Assembly (NCBI RefSeq): GCF_040954835.1 | Contig: NC_090714.1 | Span: 7,118,501-7,182,500, forward strand | Length of the DNA: 64,000 nt | Source: Lepisosteus oculatus | Taxonomy: Eukaryota; Chordata; Actinopteri; Semionotiformes; Lepisosteidae | Direction: 5' to 3' | Part shown: positions 43,765 through 57,715 of the stretch, piece by piece | Layout of the letters: every line of letters begins with the position of its first letter | Numbering within the stretch: the stretch's first letter is position 1 | Made by a program: the position numbers and the translations under genes | The notes under the pieces: generated by a model | Databases searched by the model: none | Seen by the model: only the letters and a program-made list of their open reading frames with translations | Told to the model about the DNA's origin: nothing

Positions 43765-44189
43765 TTTTCTATTTTTTACTATTGCACAGCAATGACTCAG
43801 TGATGATCTGCTGCGGGCAGAATTTCTGGGAAGCCAAAGAGATTTTACAACTAGCAAGAAGATTACTATGAATTGAATGACTTCACAGGAATTTTTTTAT
43901 CCAGTTAATCATTTTTCTATTTTTGCTACCCAATGAAATTTAGACCTGTTCAATCCTGTTTCATAAAACGTACAGACTTTTAGGTTTTGCATTTTTTTAG
44001 AAATACCCTGTCAAACCGGATACTACGGGCATCACATTTTTCCCCCGAACTAACCATTACTTAGAACACATGTTCATGTAATTTCTGTTGACATCTTACT
44101 GGAAATCTCAAAGATGAAACTGTTAATAACCACAGCTCACTGCATGTCTGCAGTACAGTACGTGCAAACACACACAAGCATTTTTACAC

Positions 44190-44718
44190 CAGGATATCTA
44201 ACCTCCACATGAAGCTCAGCAGGTGTGAGCCTGGTCAGTACCTGGATGGGAGACCTCCTGGGAAAAATTAAGGTTGCTGCTGGAAGAGGTGTTAGTGAGG
44301 CCAGCATGGGGGGCTCACCCTATGGTCTGCCTAATGCCCCAGTATAGTGAAAGGGATACTGTACTGTAAAAAGGCGCCATCTTTCGTATGAGACGTAAAA
44401 CCGAGGTCCTGGTGTTAATTAAAAATCCCAGGGTGTTTCTCAAAAAGAGTAGGGGTGTAACCCTGGCGTCCTGGCCAAATTTCCCATTGGTCCTTACCAA
44501 TCATGGTCTCCTAATAATCCCCATCTATGAATTGGCTTCATTACTCTATTCTCCTCCCCACTAATAGCTGATGTGTGGTGAGCGTACTGGCGCACTATGG
44601 CTGCCATCACATCATCCTTGTGGGGCTGCACATTGGTGGTGGTGGAGGGGAGTCCCCATTACTTATAAAGCGCTTTGAGAGGAGTGTCCAGAAAAGCATT
44701 TATTATTATTATTACTAC
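44190..44718 (+). mobile_element. 5S-rRNA-derived SINE, near full length (copy 6)
   Basis: Head TGAAGCTCAGCAGGTGTGAG and GTACCTGGATGGGAGACC, a body with a small deletion, and a tail ending in TTATTATTATTATTAC. Confidence 0.87.
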
Positions 44719-44999
44719 ATGGGGTGGAAATATTTAAAGATCTTTTACTGCAAGGAATCCTGCATACGGTTCTGTTTTCATGGGGGTTTTTTTATACGGT
44801 ACGCTGCCTTCAGGATCTTAGAAGCAGGTACAATGGGTTGTGCCAGTAAGAACTGATCAGGTTCCTGCAAATTAACTTCAATTTGCCACAGAACTTTGGA
44901 AGAAAGGGTAATGTTTCAAAGCTTAAAAAAAATTACAGTGAAACAGATTCACATCAGCCGGGCCGATGAAGATCTCAAGACAGATCCTTCACTCAAACA

Positions 45000-47900
45000 G
45001 CAGCAATGGGGGAACTGTGCACTGACGAGCAATGCCATTTGGGAAACTACTTTATAGATCACGAGGAACAGATTTACAGCCATGTATCAGACACCAGAGG
45101 GTGCTAATTCAGCTGAATGGCACCGTTGCGTCTTTTGATGACAGCTTGAATGCGTGGAGGGACATGGCTGCTTTCACACGTGATTGTCCATAAAAACATG
45201 TTCCACACGGCTCCACCTGTAAGCACAGCGAGTCTTATTGCTCCACGACATAGCTGTGTCACAACAGCGATGTCAGAGGCCCAGCAAACCGAAGAACCCA
45301 GTGCATCAGCTTCAGCTTCAGAAGGTTTTCTGGCCACCTGTTTGGTTAAAGAGCGAAACTTGGTTTTCTGCAATGCTGCCCATGACCTTCTTCACACTGC
45401 AATTTTATCAGAGCAGGAGTGTCCTTATTTGTATATAAAAACCTTTGCAAATATTATGCAGCCCATTGAGCCTACGTTTTGTTTTCCCCAAAATGATGTC
45501 CTATAATACTATACTATAAGGCATGGAGGCAAATATGTGTTCTAGTTAATGAACACTGACGGATGGAATTAAAAGTGTAGTGACACGGGAGTAAAACTGA
45601 AATCCCAGCAGAGAAGCATTTTAAAACGTTTAACAGATCTCTGTACTTAGTAAATTATTAATCTACTCTAGACAGAAGATGGAAACGTTCTCAGACTTTA
45701 GCTAAGAAACTTGAAAAGCCCAATCGTGCGGCTCAAGAGCCAAAGCACAGAATGACCACAGGCCTTGCCCGGAGCTTCACCATTATCACCATTTTCCAGC
45801 CTACTCCCCCCTCTCCAGCAAAACCAGTAGCTCTCACGTGACTTTCGAGAACTGGGGTGTGTGGGCTTTACAGAGTTCATATCAGGGGCTGTGTGCCTGC
45901 AGGACGGTCAGTCACTCTCACGTCAGCCCAGCGAGGGGGGGGGCGGCGCAGCTCATGGCAACACCTGCTGTGCTGGACGCGGCTCGCTTCCACGGCACAC
46001 CCCGGCTCCCTGTCCCGGCTCCCGCGGGAGGGTGACAAGGCGGAGGGTTCGTGTCAGGAGAACTGAACTTCCCTCTTTTTTTAAAACCGCTTCTAGAAGC
46101 ACCTTTTCCAGAAAGGTGGAGTTTTCAAACCTAAGGGAGCGCACGCCGCCTGCTTCAAACCACCGTCTTTATACTTCATTCCCAGCCAGCCACCACCCCC
46201 CCCACCCCGTGGTGCTCTTTATGCCGTGAAAGAGCCGATTCAGCAGCACAGAGTGTGATGGGGGGGAGCGGGGGGGCGGGGGGCCGGGGGCGACTGATCT
46301 CCGAGTCCCTGTGTTCCTGTGAAGATCGGCAAGGCCCCTTGCTTGCTGTTTGGTGGCCGGGCCCGAGACAGAACATTGACTCCCAGTGTTGGTGTTATCT
46401 GATGAAGGGGCCCCCTCAGATCACAAGGCTGCAGCAGGGAGGCGTGGGGGAAGGGGAAAGGGGCGCGGGAGCTGTTTTGAGAGCCCCCCCCCCTCCCCTC
46501 CCCTCCCTCCTGCTCTTCCACTTCAGGGCAAGTTCTTTTTTTCCGTTCTTGTCTTTCATCTTAAGATTACAGAGCACCGAAACTGGATAAGACGCACACA
46601 CCAGCCTGTGTTGGTGGAGCCAAAAAAAAAAGGAATCGTCCTCTTCAGAATAATCCGAAATAAAAACTGAATCTAACAGGGGGCAGGGGCTAGACTCGCT
46701 GAAAAGGAACTCGGCCAGCAGGGACACAGCAGGGACCATCTTTCTGTAAATTTGTTATGCTTGGATCACGTCCCTGAAAACAACAATAGCCCTTCTCAAC
46801 TACAATGAGTAGTACAAAATAATGTATAATAACCCCTGGTAACTCTGGTAATGTATAATAACCCTTGAAGGTAAACCACAGAACGAACAAAATAAATCCC
46901 TACAGACGCATGAAAAACAGATGTAAGCTACTCCACTAATTACAGTTTTGGACTTGTACTAGCAACCTGGATTTGATACAAGGTTATTCATTAATCAGTT
47001 CTGTGTAAGAAAGGCAATGTTTGTAAAGCGAGTTTGTAAACAATATCACTTGTAGGTTTATTTAACACTTGCTCCACCCAACAAGTGGGCAGTCACCCTG
47101 GTCTGGTACTACCTGACACAAGGCGAAGGTACCGTTATCTTCAGAGTTGTTTGTTTACCAGTGAAAGAAAACATTAGCATTAGTCATTTTCAGGAATTTC
47201 TCCAAAGACGTTTTTATTTTAAGCGGTTTTTTTTTTTCTGGTTTCAGGTTCATGTGTACTTTGCCCTGAAGGCAACATGGGGTGTGATCGAATTTACCTG
47301 GTGCTTCCCCACGTCTCCTTATTCATGTAAGACGTGTTCAGTTATGCTCGGGCGCTATATATACAGTGCGTGTATTTGCTCTTGAGCTGGATCTTAAAAT
47401 TAGGCCACAGCCGAGCATACCAGTAAGGGCAACAAATGAAGTTTCCTTCATGGGATAAAACCATGTAGTTAGAAAATGGCCTCAAAACAAATCTAAAAAA
47501 CAGAACTACTTCTCTCAACTCCCCCATTCCCAGCTCTGTGTGAAAAAAGTGGATACACAGCGACAACACTGCCTGTTTTTGGGGGACAGAAATTGAAATT
47601 CAGCCGATTTCCACAAACGGAAAAGGAGCATTTACACTGCTGCTTCTAACTGGGATCAAGTGTGTCGGTAGCATCCCATCCTGTTTGAAAATGGGTAAAT
47701 GCATGCCAAGCACTTGGGGTGGCTTCTGCACAAACTGCTCACACTAAACACTTGGGATGAGATCTGCGCAAACTGCAGGATGACTCTGAGTTGACCCAGC
47801 AAGGGTAGCTCTGGAAGACTAGATCCTGATGTGAAATACCGGTGTAAATTCACCTGCAGGGACATCTCGAAGGCAGCAGACAAGAACTGGGCGAGCGCAG

Positions 47901-49397
47901 ACTTACTCCTCTTACTCAGCTGTCTTCAAAAGGGCATAAACATTAAATCCCTCACGAGGTCAGGCCTCTCTTGGCAGCACTGCTGTGCGTTTCAGACCCA
48001 AAACAAGGTGGGAGGTTTCAGTAACACATCTTGAGCAGACATCACTCTTCAGGCAAATTCTGGCCAGGCAGTGGAGCCAAGGCAGCCCCTGGTCTGTGCA
48101 CACATCTTGTTTACATGCGGTTTGAATCTACAGTGGGGGTAGAGGGTCTCTAAAAGAACAGGGGTCATATTTCCTCCTTTTGTGTGCTTGTATCCAGAAA
48201 CAAAGCAGTGCTTTCAAACAAACAAAGCCCAGGTTGAGACTCCTAATTCTTGAAATCAGCATTGTGAAACCGTCAGGGGCTGCTGAAAAGGAGCAGGAGT
48301 TTCTCTCAGGGCAGCTCTGAGCAGCCAGGGGCCAGGTGAAGAAGTGACTTAAAAGTCTCTACTCTTCCTCCTCCTTAATTTGAGGTTCCAGCCTAATGTA
48401 CAAACTTCATTCATTTCTGCAGAGTTTAAACGGCAGTCTTTCTTAATTCCACAGGCCTGCTCCAAAACCCTGAACTGCAAATGGCTCTCGTGCACTTCCT
48501 GCATCAACTCCACCTTCGCTCAGACAGCTCAGGCCGGAGCCTTGCTGGGCCTCAGAGTATGAAGAATGCACAGCGTGCATAAAAGCGCAAGTCAGCAAAA
48601 AAACAAAGGCTTTCATTTGTGGATTGAGTGCTTGTTTACACAATAAAGCCTTTCTTCTGCACACAAAAAGTTTTTCATCCAAACCAAGAATATACCCCCC
48701 ATCCCAACAATCGACAAATAAACACTGCTGTTGTCTTGTCCATTTTGCATTCACGGGATGCAGCCACAACTATGCTTAACAAGCTGGATAAGCAATTTGC
48801 CTACTGAAGCAAGAGCAGCAGTTAAGGAGCCCCTTTTAGAAGAGTTTGATCAACAGAGCATGTGTGTCTTGCTCTGGCAGTTTATGTATCGTTGTCAGTG
48901 TTATTAAAATTCCTGCTTACCGCATTAGCAAGGCATGAAGGCCTCAGAAAGTGGCAGGGAGGCTGTGAGGTGTGGAGGAGATCGTGTAAGTCATACGCGA
49001 ACAGGAGACACCTCGCGCCATGTTCGGTCAACTACTCAGGGAGCAAACCCAAATAGAGTAGACTTACCAATCTGACAGAAGGGAGTTAACTGTTGTCAGT
49101 AGCATTACTTCATTTTAGAAATAAGTAAATGGCTTTAACCTAAGCCTCCTCAACCACTTCCAGAGAGGTCCAAGGTCTGAATGCAAGTCCACCACACAGC
49201 CTCTCTCCAGTTTGCTCACTCTTTCAGCAGCCTGTACCGTGCCCTTGAGCAAGACCTGCACGCTTACCTTCCCGGTTATTCACGCCGGCTCACATGCCAT
49301 CTGTGTCAGGGGTACCCAGTTCCGGGCCAAACACTAGTCAGTGGATCACCAATAACAAATGGGAACTTTTTTAAAGCACATGTATGTATCCAGTGTA
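45000..49397. other. Intronic or upstream DNA with GC-rich core
   Basis: No supported exon. At 45900-46520 there is a GC-rich, CpG-containing block with extreme G runs (46260-46290) and C runs (46484-46510). A minus-strand frame at about 45104-45373 ends PPRIQAVIKRRNG, faintly like the end of a Tc1-type transposase, but too short to call. Confidence 0.4.
46260..46290 (+). other. G-quadruplex-forming sequence
   Basis: Four G runs of 7, 7, 6 and 5 bases are separated by loops of AGC, C and CC. This fits the classical G4 pattern with very short loops. Confidence 0.8.
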
Positions 49398-49908
49398 AAA
49401 TAATAATGATTAACAATTCCTTACACTTATATACTTCTTTTCTGGACACTCCACTCCACTCCAAGGTCTTTACAGGTAATGTGTCCCCTCCGCCACCACC
49501 AGTGTGCAGCCCCACCTGGATGATGCGACGGCAGCCATAGTGCACCAGTACGCTCACCACACACCAGCTATCCGTGGGGAGGAGAACAGAGTGATGAAGC
49601 CAGTTCAAAGATGGGGATTATTAGGAGACCACGATTGGTAAAGACCAATTTGGAAACCCCCTGGGATTTTTAATTACCACAGAGAGTCAGCACCTCAGAT
49701 TTACAAAGGACAACACCTTCTCGTCCCCGTCACTATACTAGGGAATTGGAACCCACACAGACCGCAGGGTGAGCGCCCCCTGCTGGTCCCACTAGCACCT
49801 CTTCCAGCAGCAGCCTTAGTTTTTCCCAGGAGGTCTCTCATCCAGGTACTGACCAGGCTCACACCTGCTGAGCTTCAGTGAGTTGCAGGGTGATATAGCT
49901 TCTGGCTA
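49398..49908 (-). mobile_element. 5S-rRNA-derived SINE (copy 7)
   Basis: Minus-strand copy with head (GCAACTCACTGAAGCTCAGC) and tail (CTTATATACTTC). The centre, around the GGCCAGGACGC region of other copies, is partly deleted. Confidence 0.85.
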
Positions 49909-50229
49909 AATCCACAACTCTTGCACTATCGGTGTCTTTGAATGGTAGAATGGGTGACTTGCAACTTTGTTTAAAATAATTGTAATATTAAAAACGGTCC
50001 TCAATACACAATGGAGAACCACAGACAGAATGAATGTGTCATATTTCAACATACAGAAACAGTTGCTGTTGGGGGATCATGAGGTGTTCCAATCCCAGTA
50101 TTGTCTCTCTTAAACAACTAAGTCTCCTCACAACCAACAGCTTAAATACGCTTGAGCGACTGTGTGAAGTGAGAGCAAAATATATCAAACTCAAATCAAC
50201 GAATGATTATTTCATATTAAATTAAATAT

Positions 50230-50420
50230 ATATTAAAATTGTAAAGTTCACTAGAAAGATCTTATTTAGAATGCTGTGTAACGTTTTGGTCATTACAACG
50301 TTTCATATTTCTACTCTGAAGAAGCTGATTCCAGGGCTCAGAGAAATGCCCTACAGTCTACTTGCCTTTCAAATGAATCCAGCTGAATGCGAGGCAGACT
50401 TGTGCTCAATCAACTCAAAC
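50230..50420 (+). repeat. CR1-like LINE scrap
   Basis: ATCTTATTTAGAATGCTGTG aligns with the same stretch in the remnant at 37950-38300. Strongly decayed. Confidence 0.4.
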
Positions 50421-53400
50421 AGGAACGGGAAACTAAATGGACAGCTAACAGTCAGGCCAGGAGCCACCAAGCTTTCCAGATCGGTCTGTTTTCTTAGTTT
50501 AAGGATACTTCTGTCACCATTCATTTTAACAGCTGTATTGTTCCAGATTTCCAGTACGTTCCCTGGCGACAGTACTTAATCACTTACTTGGAAAATAAAA
50601 GGTATGGCCAACTTCAGTGAGCAGAAATGAGGTAAAAAGAGCAATATAGCAATGTGTGGTATTTATCAGGCCCTGGAGAGCAGAGGATAGAAGCCTGGAT
50701 GGATGGATTTAACAGCTAAAGTCACTTTACCCACCTTTTTAGATCAGGAACAAAGCTCCAATTATGTTTTGCTTTTTGTCACACGCAAGAAACATTGACC
50801 CAACCTGAGTCTATTTTTGGAACAGGAATGAAAATACACAGATGGTAAATATTTTCTTGTGTAAACTTTCAAAGATAAGACTGCAAGTTACTCTCTGCAA
50901 CATTTTCATTTCAGTTTTTGTTTTTGTTTAAGAAAACTAAACTAAAAAAAAAAACCACCAAGGCATGTGGCAAGCTTATTTCTCTCAAGGGGTTGTGTGT
51001 TTGGTTTTCAAAACCATCAAAAAACAGCCAGAGCGCCATCCTGTGCAGTTCAGTTTAAGCTGCCTGTTGTATTTCAACTTGAAAAGCCACTTCTTAAATA
51101 CATACATTTGAAGACATTTCTGACAATGTTGCACAAAGACACAGACCTCACAAACACAATCACACGAACAACAACTCACAGACAGCCACACTTGGAGTCT
51201 CCAACGAAAGCACTGCAGGCAGCAGGCACTTTGCCAGGGGTCTGGAGCAGTGTGACTGCGCTGCACGGAGCTCTTAATGAAAGACAGGCAAGAACACATT
51301 ACAACACTGTTTTCTCGTGCGAGCCAGCCTGCCTGGAGGAATCCCAATCAATACGGAACACTCCACCGGACAGCCCCAGGAAGAGAGAAGGGACCCATTC
51401 TAAAGAGAACAGTTTGTTTTTTTCCCATTTTAAATCTGTGTTCCCTTCCCCTCCAAAAAAAAAAAGGCTTAAAGAGAAACCACAGTCAGGACAAAAAAAA
51501 ATAAAGCAGCTGAATACGCTACAGACGGCACTGTTTCCATGTTTTCCTGCAGGTTTTGCTCTAGAGTTCTGGATTTTCCGAGTGTCACCTAGCCTAGCCT
51601 GGCAGGGAGGGCTGACACACTCCACACGAACGCATGGCCCCAGGCTTCTCGGAAGCGATGAAGTCTGCAGAAAAGGGCTATCCGGAGGTGAAAAGAGGAA
51701 GAAGCGGACATGGAGAGGCTCCAATGAAAAGGTGCTCTCAGTCGCAGGCTGGAGAGAGCCCAGAGAACTTCTACGCTTTCTGCGTGACACCACCAGGGTG
51801 CCTGGGTTCAACCGTTTCCCACCGAGAACTCACCAGGGAAGACTTCTGCTCTAGTGGACACGTTTCGGAAACTAAGAGTTTTTCTCTCTGCTACTGTAAA
51901 TGCCACCTTGCGCTTTCATGCATACGGCTGGTTTCTCTGCTAAATGCCCGTTTCCAATTGATCCGTACGGTGTTGGTAGCTGGAACATATGTGCATTTCA
52001 CAGGCCACAAAGTAATTAAGGCGAGAGCACACCACGAGGAGTACAATACTGTGACAGATGTGAGAACATTCTGTTCTCAGGACAGAAAAATGACCGCAAA
52101 GGCCGCAAAAGTCAGCTTCTGTATCTGGCCAGTAGTTCTTGATTTGTACTTAATTTACTATCTGATGTGGATGTACTGCAGGCAGTCTAACTAACCAAGT
52201 AATACCAACTAGCAAAGTGGTGAGGTCAGATGGCAGACAGGGCTCAGCAGCTTTACTGCCCCTGTATATAAACTCATAGCAGCCTTGCTTTCTCAACCAC
52301 TGCACCACAAGAAACACACCGGTCAGAGCCTTCACTGCACGGTCAGTAAAACCGAATTACTCTCCCTGCATCTTATAAATCAACAGCAGTATCTGCGTCT
52401 ACAGCGAGTCTGGCAGCTCTACTGATGAGAGTAATTCAAGCGCTAAATTTCAACTGCTATAAACCAAAAACTAAAGCAGATACTTAAAAGCAAATGAGTG
52501 GTATTAAAAAAAAATTGTGAGAAGATTTATCACCTGGGAGTAATGGCACTTTGCCAACCTGGGGCTTGCTGCAAAATGAATTCACCGATCCCAAACATAC
52601 TCCCGTCTCTCGAAGCAAATCGAAACTCAGAAGGTTATTCAAAACCCCACTGTGCTGCCAGGGTTTAACGGTAACTGGAGTGTTGCAACTGCTGGAAGTG
52701 TTACAGGAACTGTGGGAGGAGGGAAGTCCATCATTCTGAATGATGAAACACAGGCAATGCTGGCTGCTGCCTGACACTCGTCTTCAGCCCCCATAGCCGA
52801 TACCCTCACAGCATTGCAGACAAAGTATTCCATCAGAGCGGGCGCAGCGCTCAGGAGCCACACAGCCCCTGGAGGAATGAAACCCGAGAATCACACTTGT
52901 AAGGTCCTGCTGGGGCTGTCTGACTTCCCCCCTCACGGTGTCCGAGCCAGAAGACCTGTCGCCGTCTCTAGTGCTGTGGAACAGAACCACACGCGCGGCA
53001 CAAGCCCCCCTCGTTCTCCTCTGTCGAGACAAGCAGGTTGCCCACCCACTGGCCAAAATCCTATCCACCGGCACTGAAAAAGGTGCTTGGGGCTGCAGAG
53101 ACAGCTGGGGTAGGACATGATGTGTCCTGATGTACCTGCAGACCGATGCCCCCCCCCCCCTTCTCCTCCTGGGGCAGCCTGTCTAGGAGCTGAGGTAGTG
53201 AACCAGTTTCCAACACAGAAGGGTTGAGACAAGGGTCTGTCTCGTGCTGCTCCCCCCGAGACCCCTGCCGTGACACGTCTGTTCAGTCGGGATGGGTACG
53301 ACCAGCTTGTCATGGATTTTTCACACCAAAAAGTTCAAATGTTCTTACACACCTAAGTAATAATGCAGCTCAAAAAGTGAATTTGGTAGCGACAAAACAA

Positions 53401-54370
53401 CTGAAATAGGATCATTTATTTAACTATGCTTTGGGCCCTATTAAGACAGGGCCGTAGTAAATGAACCAGGTATAAATTACCATCTTGTTTATAATAAAAA
53501 GTGCCAACGACAGCAGTTATTTTTTTTTATTTACACCATCTTTGTTGTATATTATTTAAATTCTACAAATAATTAAACTACCAGCTGTCAAACTTCCAAA
53601 CAACATTATCCTCTGCTGTTAATATGGATACAGTAATACAACCCTTTCATCAGAAGCACTAAAACAAAACAAGAAATCTTCCTGTGGTGGGTCTTGTCCA
53701 CACTGTAGCTTGCTAGTCGAGGCTTCTCCCTGATCAGACCAAGAAAAAAAGTGATGTGGTAGCATGAATACTAAAAGTGCAGTGAAAAACCACAAATAAT
53801 GGCAACTGACATGTAGATCTCGCAGGGGATGCTACACTTTCACAAAGACACACCAGCCAGTGTTACTGAAGTGGAGTGAAAACACAGTGCCTAACGATGC
53901 TGCTGTCTCAGCACCACTAAGTAATCAAGATGAGTGCTGAAAGAGTGAAGGGAATCTTTTCTGCGCCTATGAACGTTGGCTTTGGGTCAGAAAAGTAAAT
54001 TAATTTATTTTCTTTAGATTGGACTGATGACAAGGAAAAAATAAACAATTGTATTTCTTGGGTACCTTCTTCGTAGGCTTTCTGAAGATGGCATTACTTA
54101 ACTCTGAATAATCTGCATTTGGATGATGGGCTGTCTGGATGATTTGCAATTCAAACATGCAGCCTCAACGCAAAAACCATGGAAATGCTGTGTAGCTGGA
54201 GTGTAGCTTCTCTGAATGGTTCCAAGCACTTCCTGACTTGAGATTTTGGAATTGGGAATGCAGGGAAAAAGTGCCCAAGAAGTCACATTGAAATAACACA
54301 TTGGGAAGAGACACAAACCAATACCCAAAAACCTGATATATCTTTGAAAAAACTACAATAACACTAGCAG
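50421..54370. other. Intronic or upstream DNA, no gene recognised
   Basis: It contains the longest open frame of the window (50967-51854, +, 295 codons). That frame opens at GTG, passes through two A-tracts coding lysine runs, has no known domain and is overlapped by a 170-codon minus frame, so it is probably chance. A run of 12 C occurs near 53150-53161. Confidence 0.4.
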
Positions 54371-54374
54371 AGTA

Positions 54375-54690
54375 TGTTAATACTGTCCTGGGATGGAAGA
54401 CCTCTTAAGGAAAACAGGTATCTATTGGTGAAGGGAGGCACTGTGCTGTAGAAGGTGCTGTCCTTCAGTTCACAAGAGAAACTGAGGCCCTGACTAGTTG
54501 TTTAAAGACTCTGCAGCTGTACAATCTGGCCTCCCAAAAATTCCCTCTTGATTCAACTGGTGAAGTAATTTCTCACTCCTCCACCTGGTCAGTCCCTAAT
54601 GGGGTTGCCACATATAAAGAGATTTGGTAAACCTTCGGATGAAAAGTGCTGTAGAAAAGCTATTAACTATACTTATTTAATTGGTACAGG
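54375..54690 (+). repeat. SINE-like repeat, possibly 5S-related
   Basis: GTCCTGGGATGGAAGACCTC resembles a decayed 5S box C. It is followed by GAAACTGAGGCCCTGACT and a tail GGATGAAAAGTGCTGTAGAA. Only one copy is in this window, so family membership is a guess. Confidence 0.35.
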
Positions 54691-54699
54691 CTGTGTTGC

Positions 54700-57514
54700 A
54701 ATTGGTAACAACTGGCCTGAGCAATTACATTTCTACTGTATTTTATCCACAAATGAAAGAGTGTTTAGCTTAATTATCTGTAGCGCCTCGGCCTGGTGCA
54801 GATGTTGCTGGGCTGGCATGCATGGCGGGCCCTGCACCGAAGTGAACAGAAGTAGGATGAATGTGTGGGTGTTAAAAAGTCCGAAACATTCCGACACCAG
54901 AAAGGAAATTCCAATAATCATGTGCCCCAATGTCACTAGTTCTCCTGATTTTACAGAGAGGAAAGGTCGAAGGTCTTTTGTGACTTGGATACAGCCCAGT
55001 TTGAAAAGCATTTGCTGAAAATGAATTGCTAAAAGTACATGGTCCGCTTTTCCATTACAAATGTCTGAATTCATAAAGCATGAATATAAGATTCTGCTTA
55101 TTTGTTCCTCCGAATACATTTGATATAATGTTGTATACTTCTAAACCATGTTTCCACGAATGTAAGAAATCATAATTTAAAAGAATGCTGAAACGCTTAA
55201 CAGTGGAAGCCAGAAATAATCCCTTTGAACAAAACCACTGGACCCGACTGGCCTATCAAAGCAGTGTTCCATTATAACACCATTAATCTACTTCAGTTAA
55301 AAAAAACCGACACAGAAAAACTGGAATTTTAAGACTTCAATTGCGAAAAAGCCATTTGGACTTGTTCTTTGAGGAAGGACTTGTTTTCCAGGAAACAGGA
55401 ATGAATGCAAATATTTGCATGCTTTTGTTGCAGTTCCCCAATCAAGGTTTGACCAGAGGTCCTGCAAATACTACTGCTAATACAGTGCTCTTCATTTATC
55501 ACCCCTTCTACCCAAGATCTTTCTATGCATCTAAGCGTGCCTCACATATGGTAACTATTTGCGAGTGTTCCTGGCTCCCCTCCTCAATATTTGCTTTGGA
55601 TTATCTCCACAAACCAAACAGGTTTGGTTGTGAAGGATATTTACACAGGCAGCTACATGGTCTCTGATCTCTAGAACATGCTGTAATTCGCCTGGAAGAG
55701 AAGGGTCCTCAGCCACAGTATGACTGCTAAGAGCTACAGTTCAGTTTGCATTAATCCAGTCGGCCTAACGTCCTCCTTATGGACTAGAGGGCTGTCTGTG
55801 CAGGGGTGCCTCAGGTGTCTTAAATCAACAGATTTCAGACTATCTGAAACATGTCCATCTGTGAGAAGAATGGGCCCCATTCACTAAACTGTTACTTAGT
55901 GCTTTTTTCAAAATTAACCCCCTTCTTAAAACTATTATTTATGTTCTGGAAGGTTTCCTGTGGATGTACATTGAATCTGTTCTCATTAACAGATATGTTC
56001 TGTTCATTTTCAATAATGCAATTTGAAGGAAAATAAACTTTCTTGAAAACAGCTTTCAAGCCTTTTGCACTTGCATTTTGATTCCATTTCCAACTGCATG
56101 ACTTTGTTGCTATACTTTAACACTTTCCTCGAGATTGGAAGTGCTACACGGACAGAATTCAGCAGAACTCCCGTGATGGAGAATCCACAGGCTGCCGCTA
56201 ACAAAATTACTGGATTGCATTTTTCTTTTTTCAAAATGCAGCTCATAAAGTCTTCAACACATAATGAAACATGCCAGATCACAGGGGAGCACGGCTCTGG
56301 TGTTCTCTCAAGAGTTTAAAAGCATGGCAAAATGCAGTTTTCATCAAGTTTAAATAGGCCTCCATCAGAGGTCTAAATATGTCCTGAAGGAAAATTAATT
56401 CAATCCAGTCACTGAATAAACCACGACACACAAAATTGTAATTGCGACTTGTGGTACAAGCTTGATCAGAGCTCAGTGCAATGCGATCCGTGATGCAGAT
56501 GGGTTGCGGAACAAATACAGCTGCTCCATATGTGCACACTGGGCAACTGGATACTGGGTGGAGCACAGCTCCCCTCATTTGTCACTAATCCCACAATCGT
56601 ATCCCAGATGCACAAGGCCTTTTCCGGGCCTGGTGCTTTTCTTTATGAAATGGGATTATGATTTTGAAGAACTGGTTAGCAAGATGAACAGGGTGCTTCC
56701 CTTCAGACAGTGTTATAATAACAAGGGGTCACCCTGATTCTGGGATCCATAGAAGTGGGATCACTGGGAACGCACTTGCATGGAATATGACACATGCATC
56801 AAAAGGGGGATCCTGAGTCTTGCGCGATGCATTCCCACTATATAAAAACTCAAGTGGAAAGGTGTGCACAGTCAGTCCTTATATTCCCGGGCTTTATGGG
56901 AACCCAATTTTCACTGCTCCATAGTGCACGCTTCCCCATGTAGCTGTCTCAGCAGGTCAGCTGACTGTGAAAGTACTCTGCACACTGTGACTATGAAAGC
57001 TCTGCACTGTGGCATTACATAAAACACATGACATCTGTAGGGCAGCCTTATTTCCAATCAAAAAGCAAGGAATGTCAATCCAGGCCTTTAATTCACATCG
57101 CTTAAGCTCCTTAAGAGCATCAGCTGTGTGAGTCAAGTGAGGCGACTGCTCAAAAGACGATTATTCCAGGATTTCTCCTTTTACCGAGCTCTGGGAAAGG
57201 CTCAAAACAGAACCGAGTAATGAGTGATGTAACCACAAGTGACCGCGGCCTGGGCACTTGCTGAGAGCTGCAGTGTGGTGGCAATGCTGCTGTCATCTGT
57301 TCAATGTGATGCCGCGGACAGATTATTATTATGGCTGGATGCACATTAAACAATGCACATGTGTGTATACTGTACAACTGTCTGCACGGAGGAGACCTAA
57401 CAATATAGAAATTAAGTAAAAATATAAAGACACCTGTAAACCAAAATTGGTTCATACTCTCTCATGCAAACTGGATTCTTTACTGCATTAAGAGGAGTCC
57501 ACTTTAACTGAATT
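54700..57514. other. Intronic or upstream DNA, nothing recognised
   Basis: AT-rich sequence with chance ORFs. No splice-consistent exon or RNA gene seen. Confidence 0.4.
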
Positions 57515-57715
57515 AGAACATAAGAAAGTAAAGTTACAAATGAGAGGAGGCCACTCAGCCAATCCAAAGATCTCATCCAGCTGTTTCTTGAAAGAAGACA
57601 GGGGGAAGATCAGCTTCAATGACATGGCTGGATAGTATATTCCCCACAGCCCTTTGTCTAAAGAAGTGCCTCCTGTTCCCAATATTAAATGCACCTTTCA
57701 ATGCCTTCCAGAGAG
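57515..57715 (-). repeat. CR1-like LINE 3' scrap, minus strand
   Basis: AGAACATAAGAAAGTAAAG, GAGAGGAGGCCACTCAGCC and ATCTCATCCAGCTGTTTCTT are the reverse of the element end seen at 30820-31170 and 41795-41960. Confidence 0.6.

Noticed and set aside
45104..45373. Possible Tc1-type transposase end (PPRIQAVIKRRNG)
   Set aside because: Only one short faint similarity; no DDE motifs or terminal repeats seen nearby.
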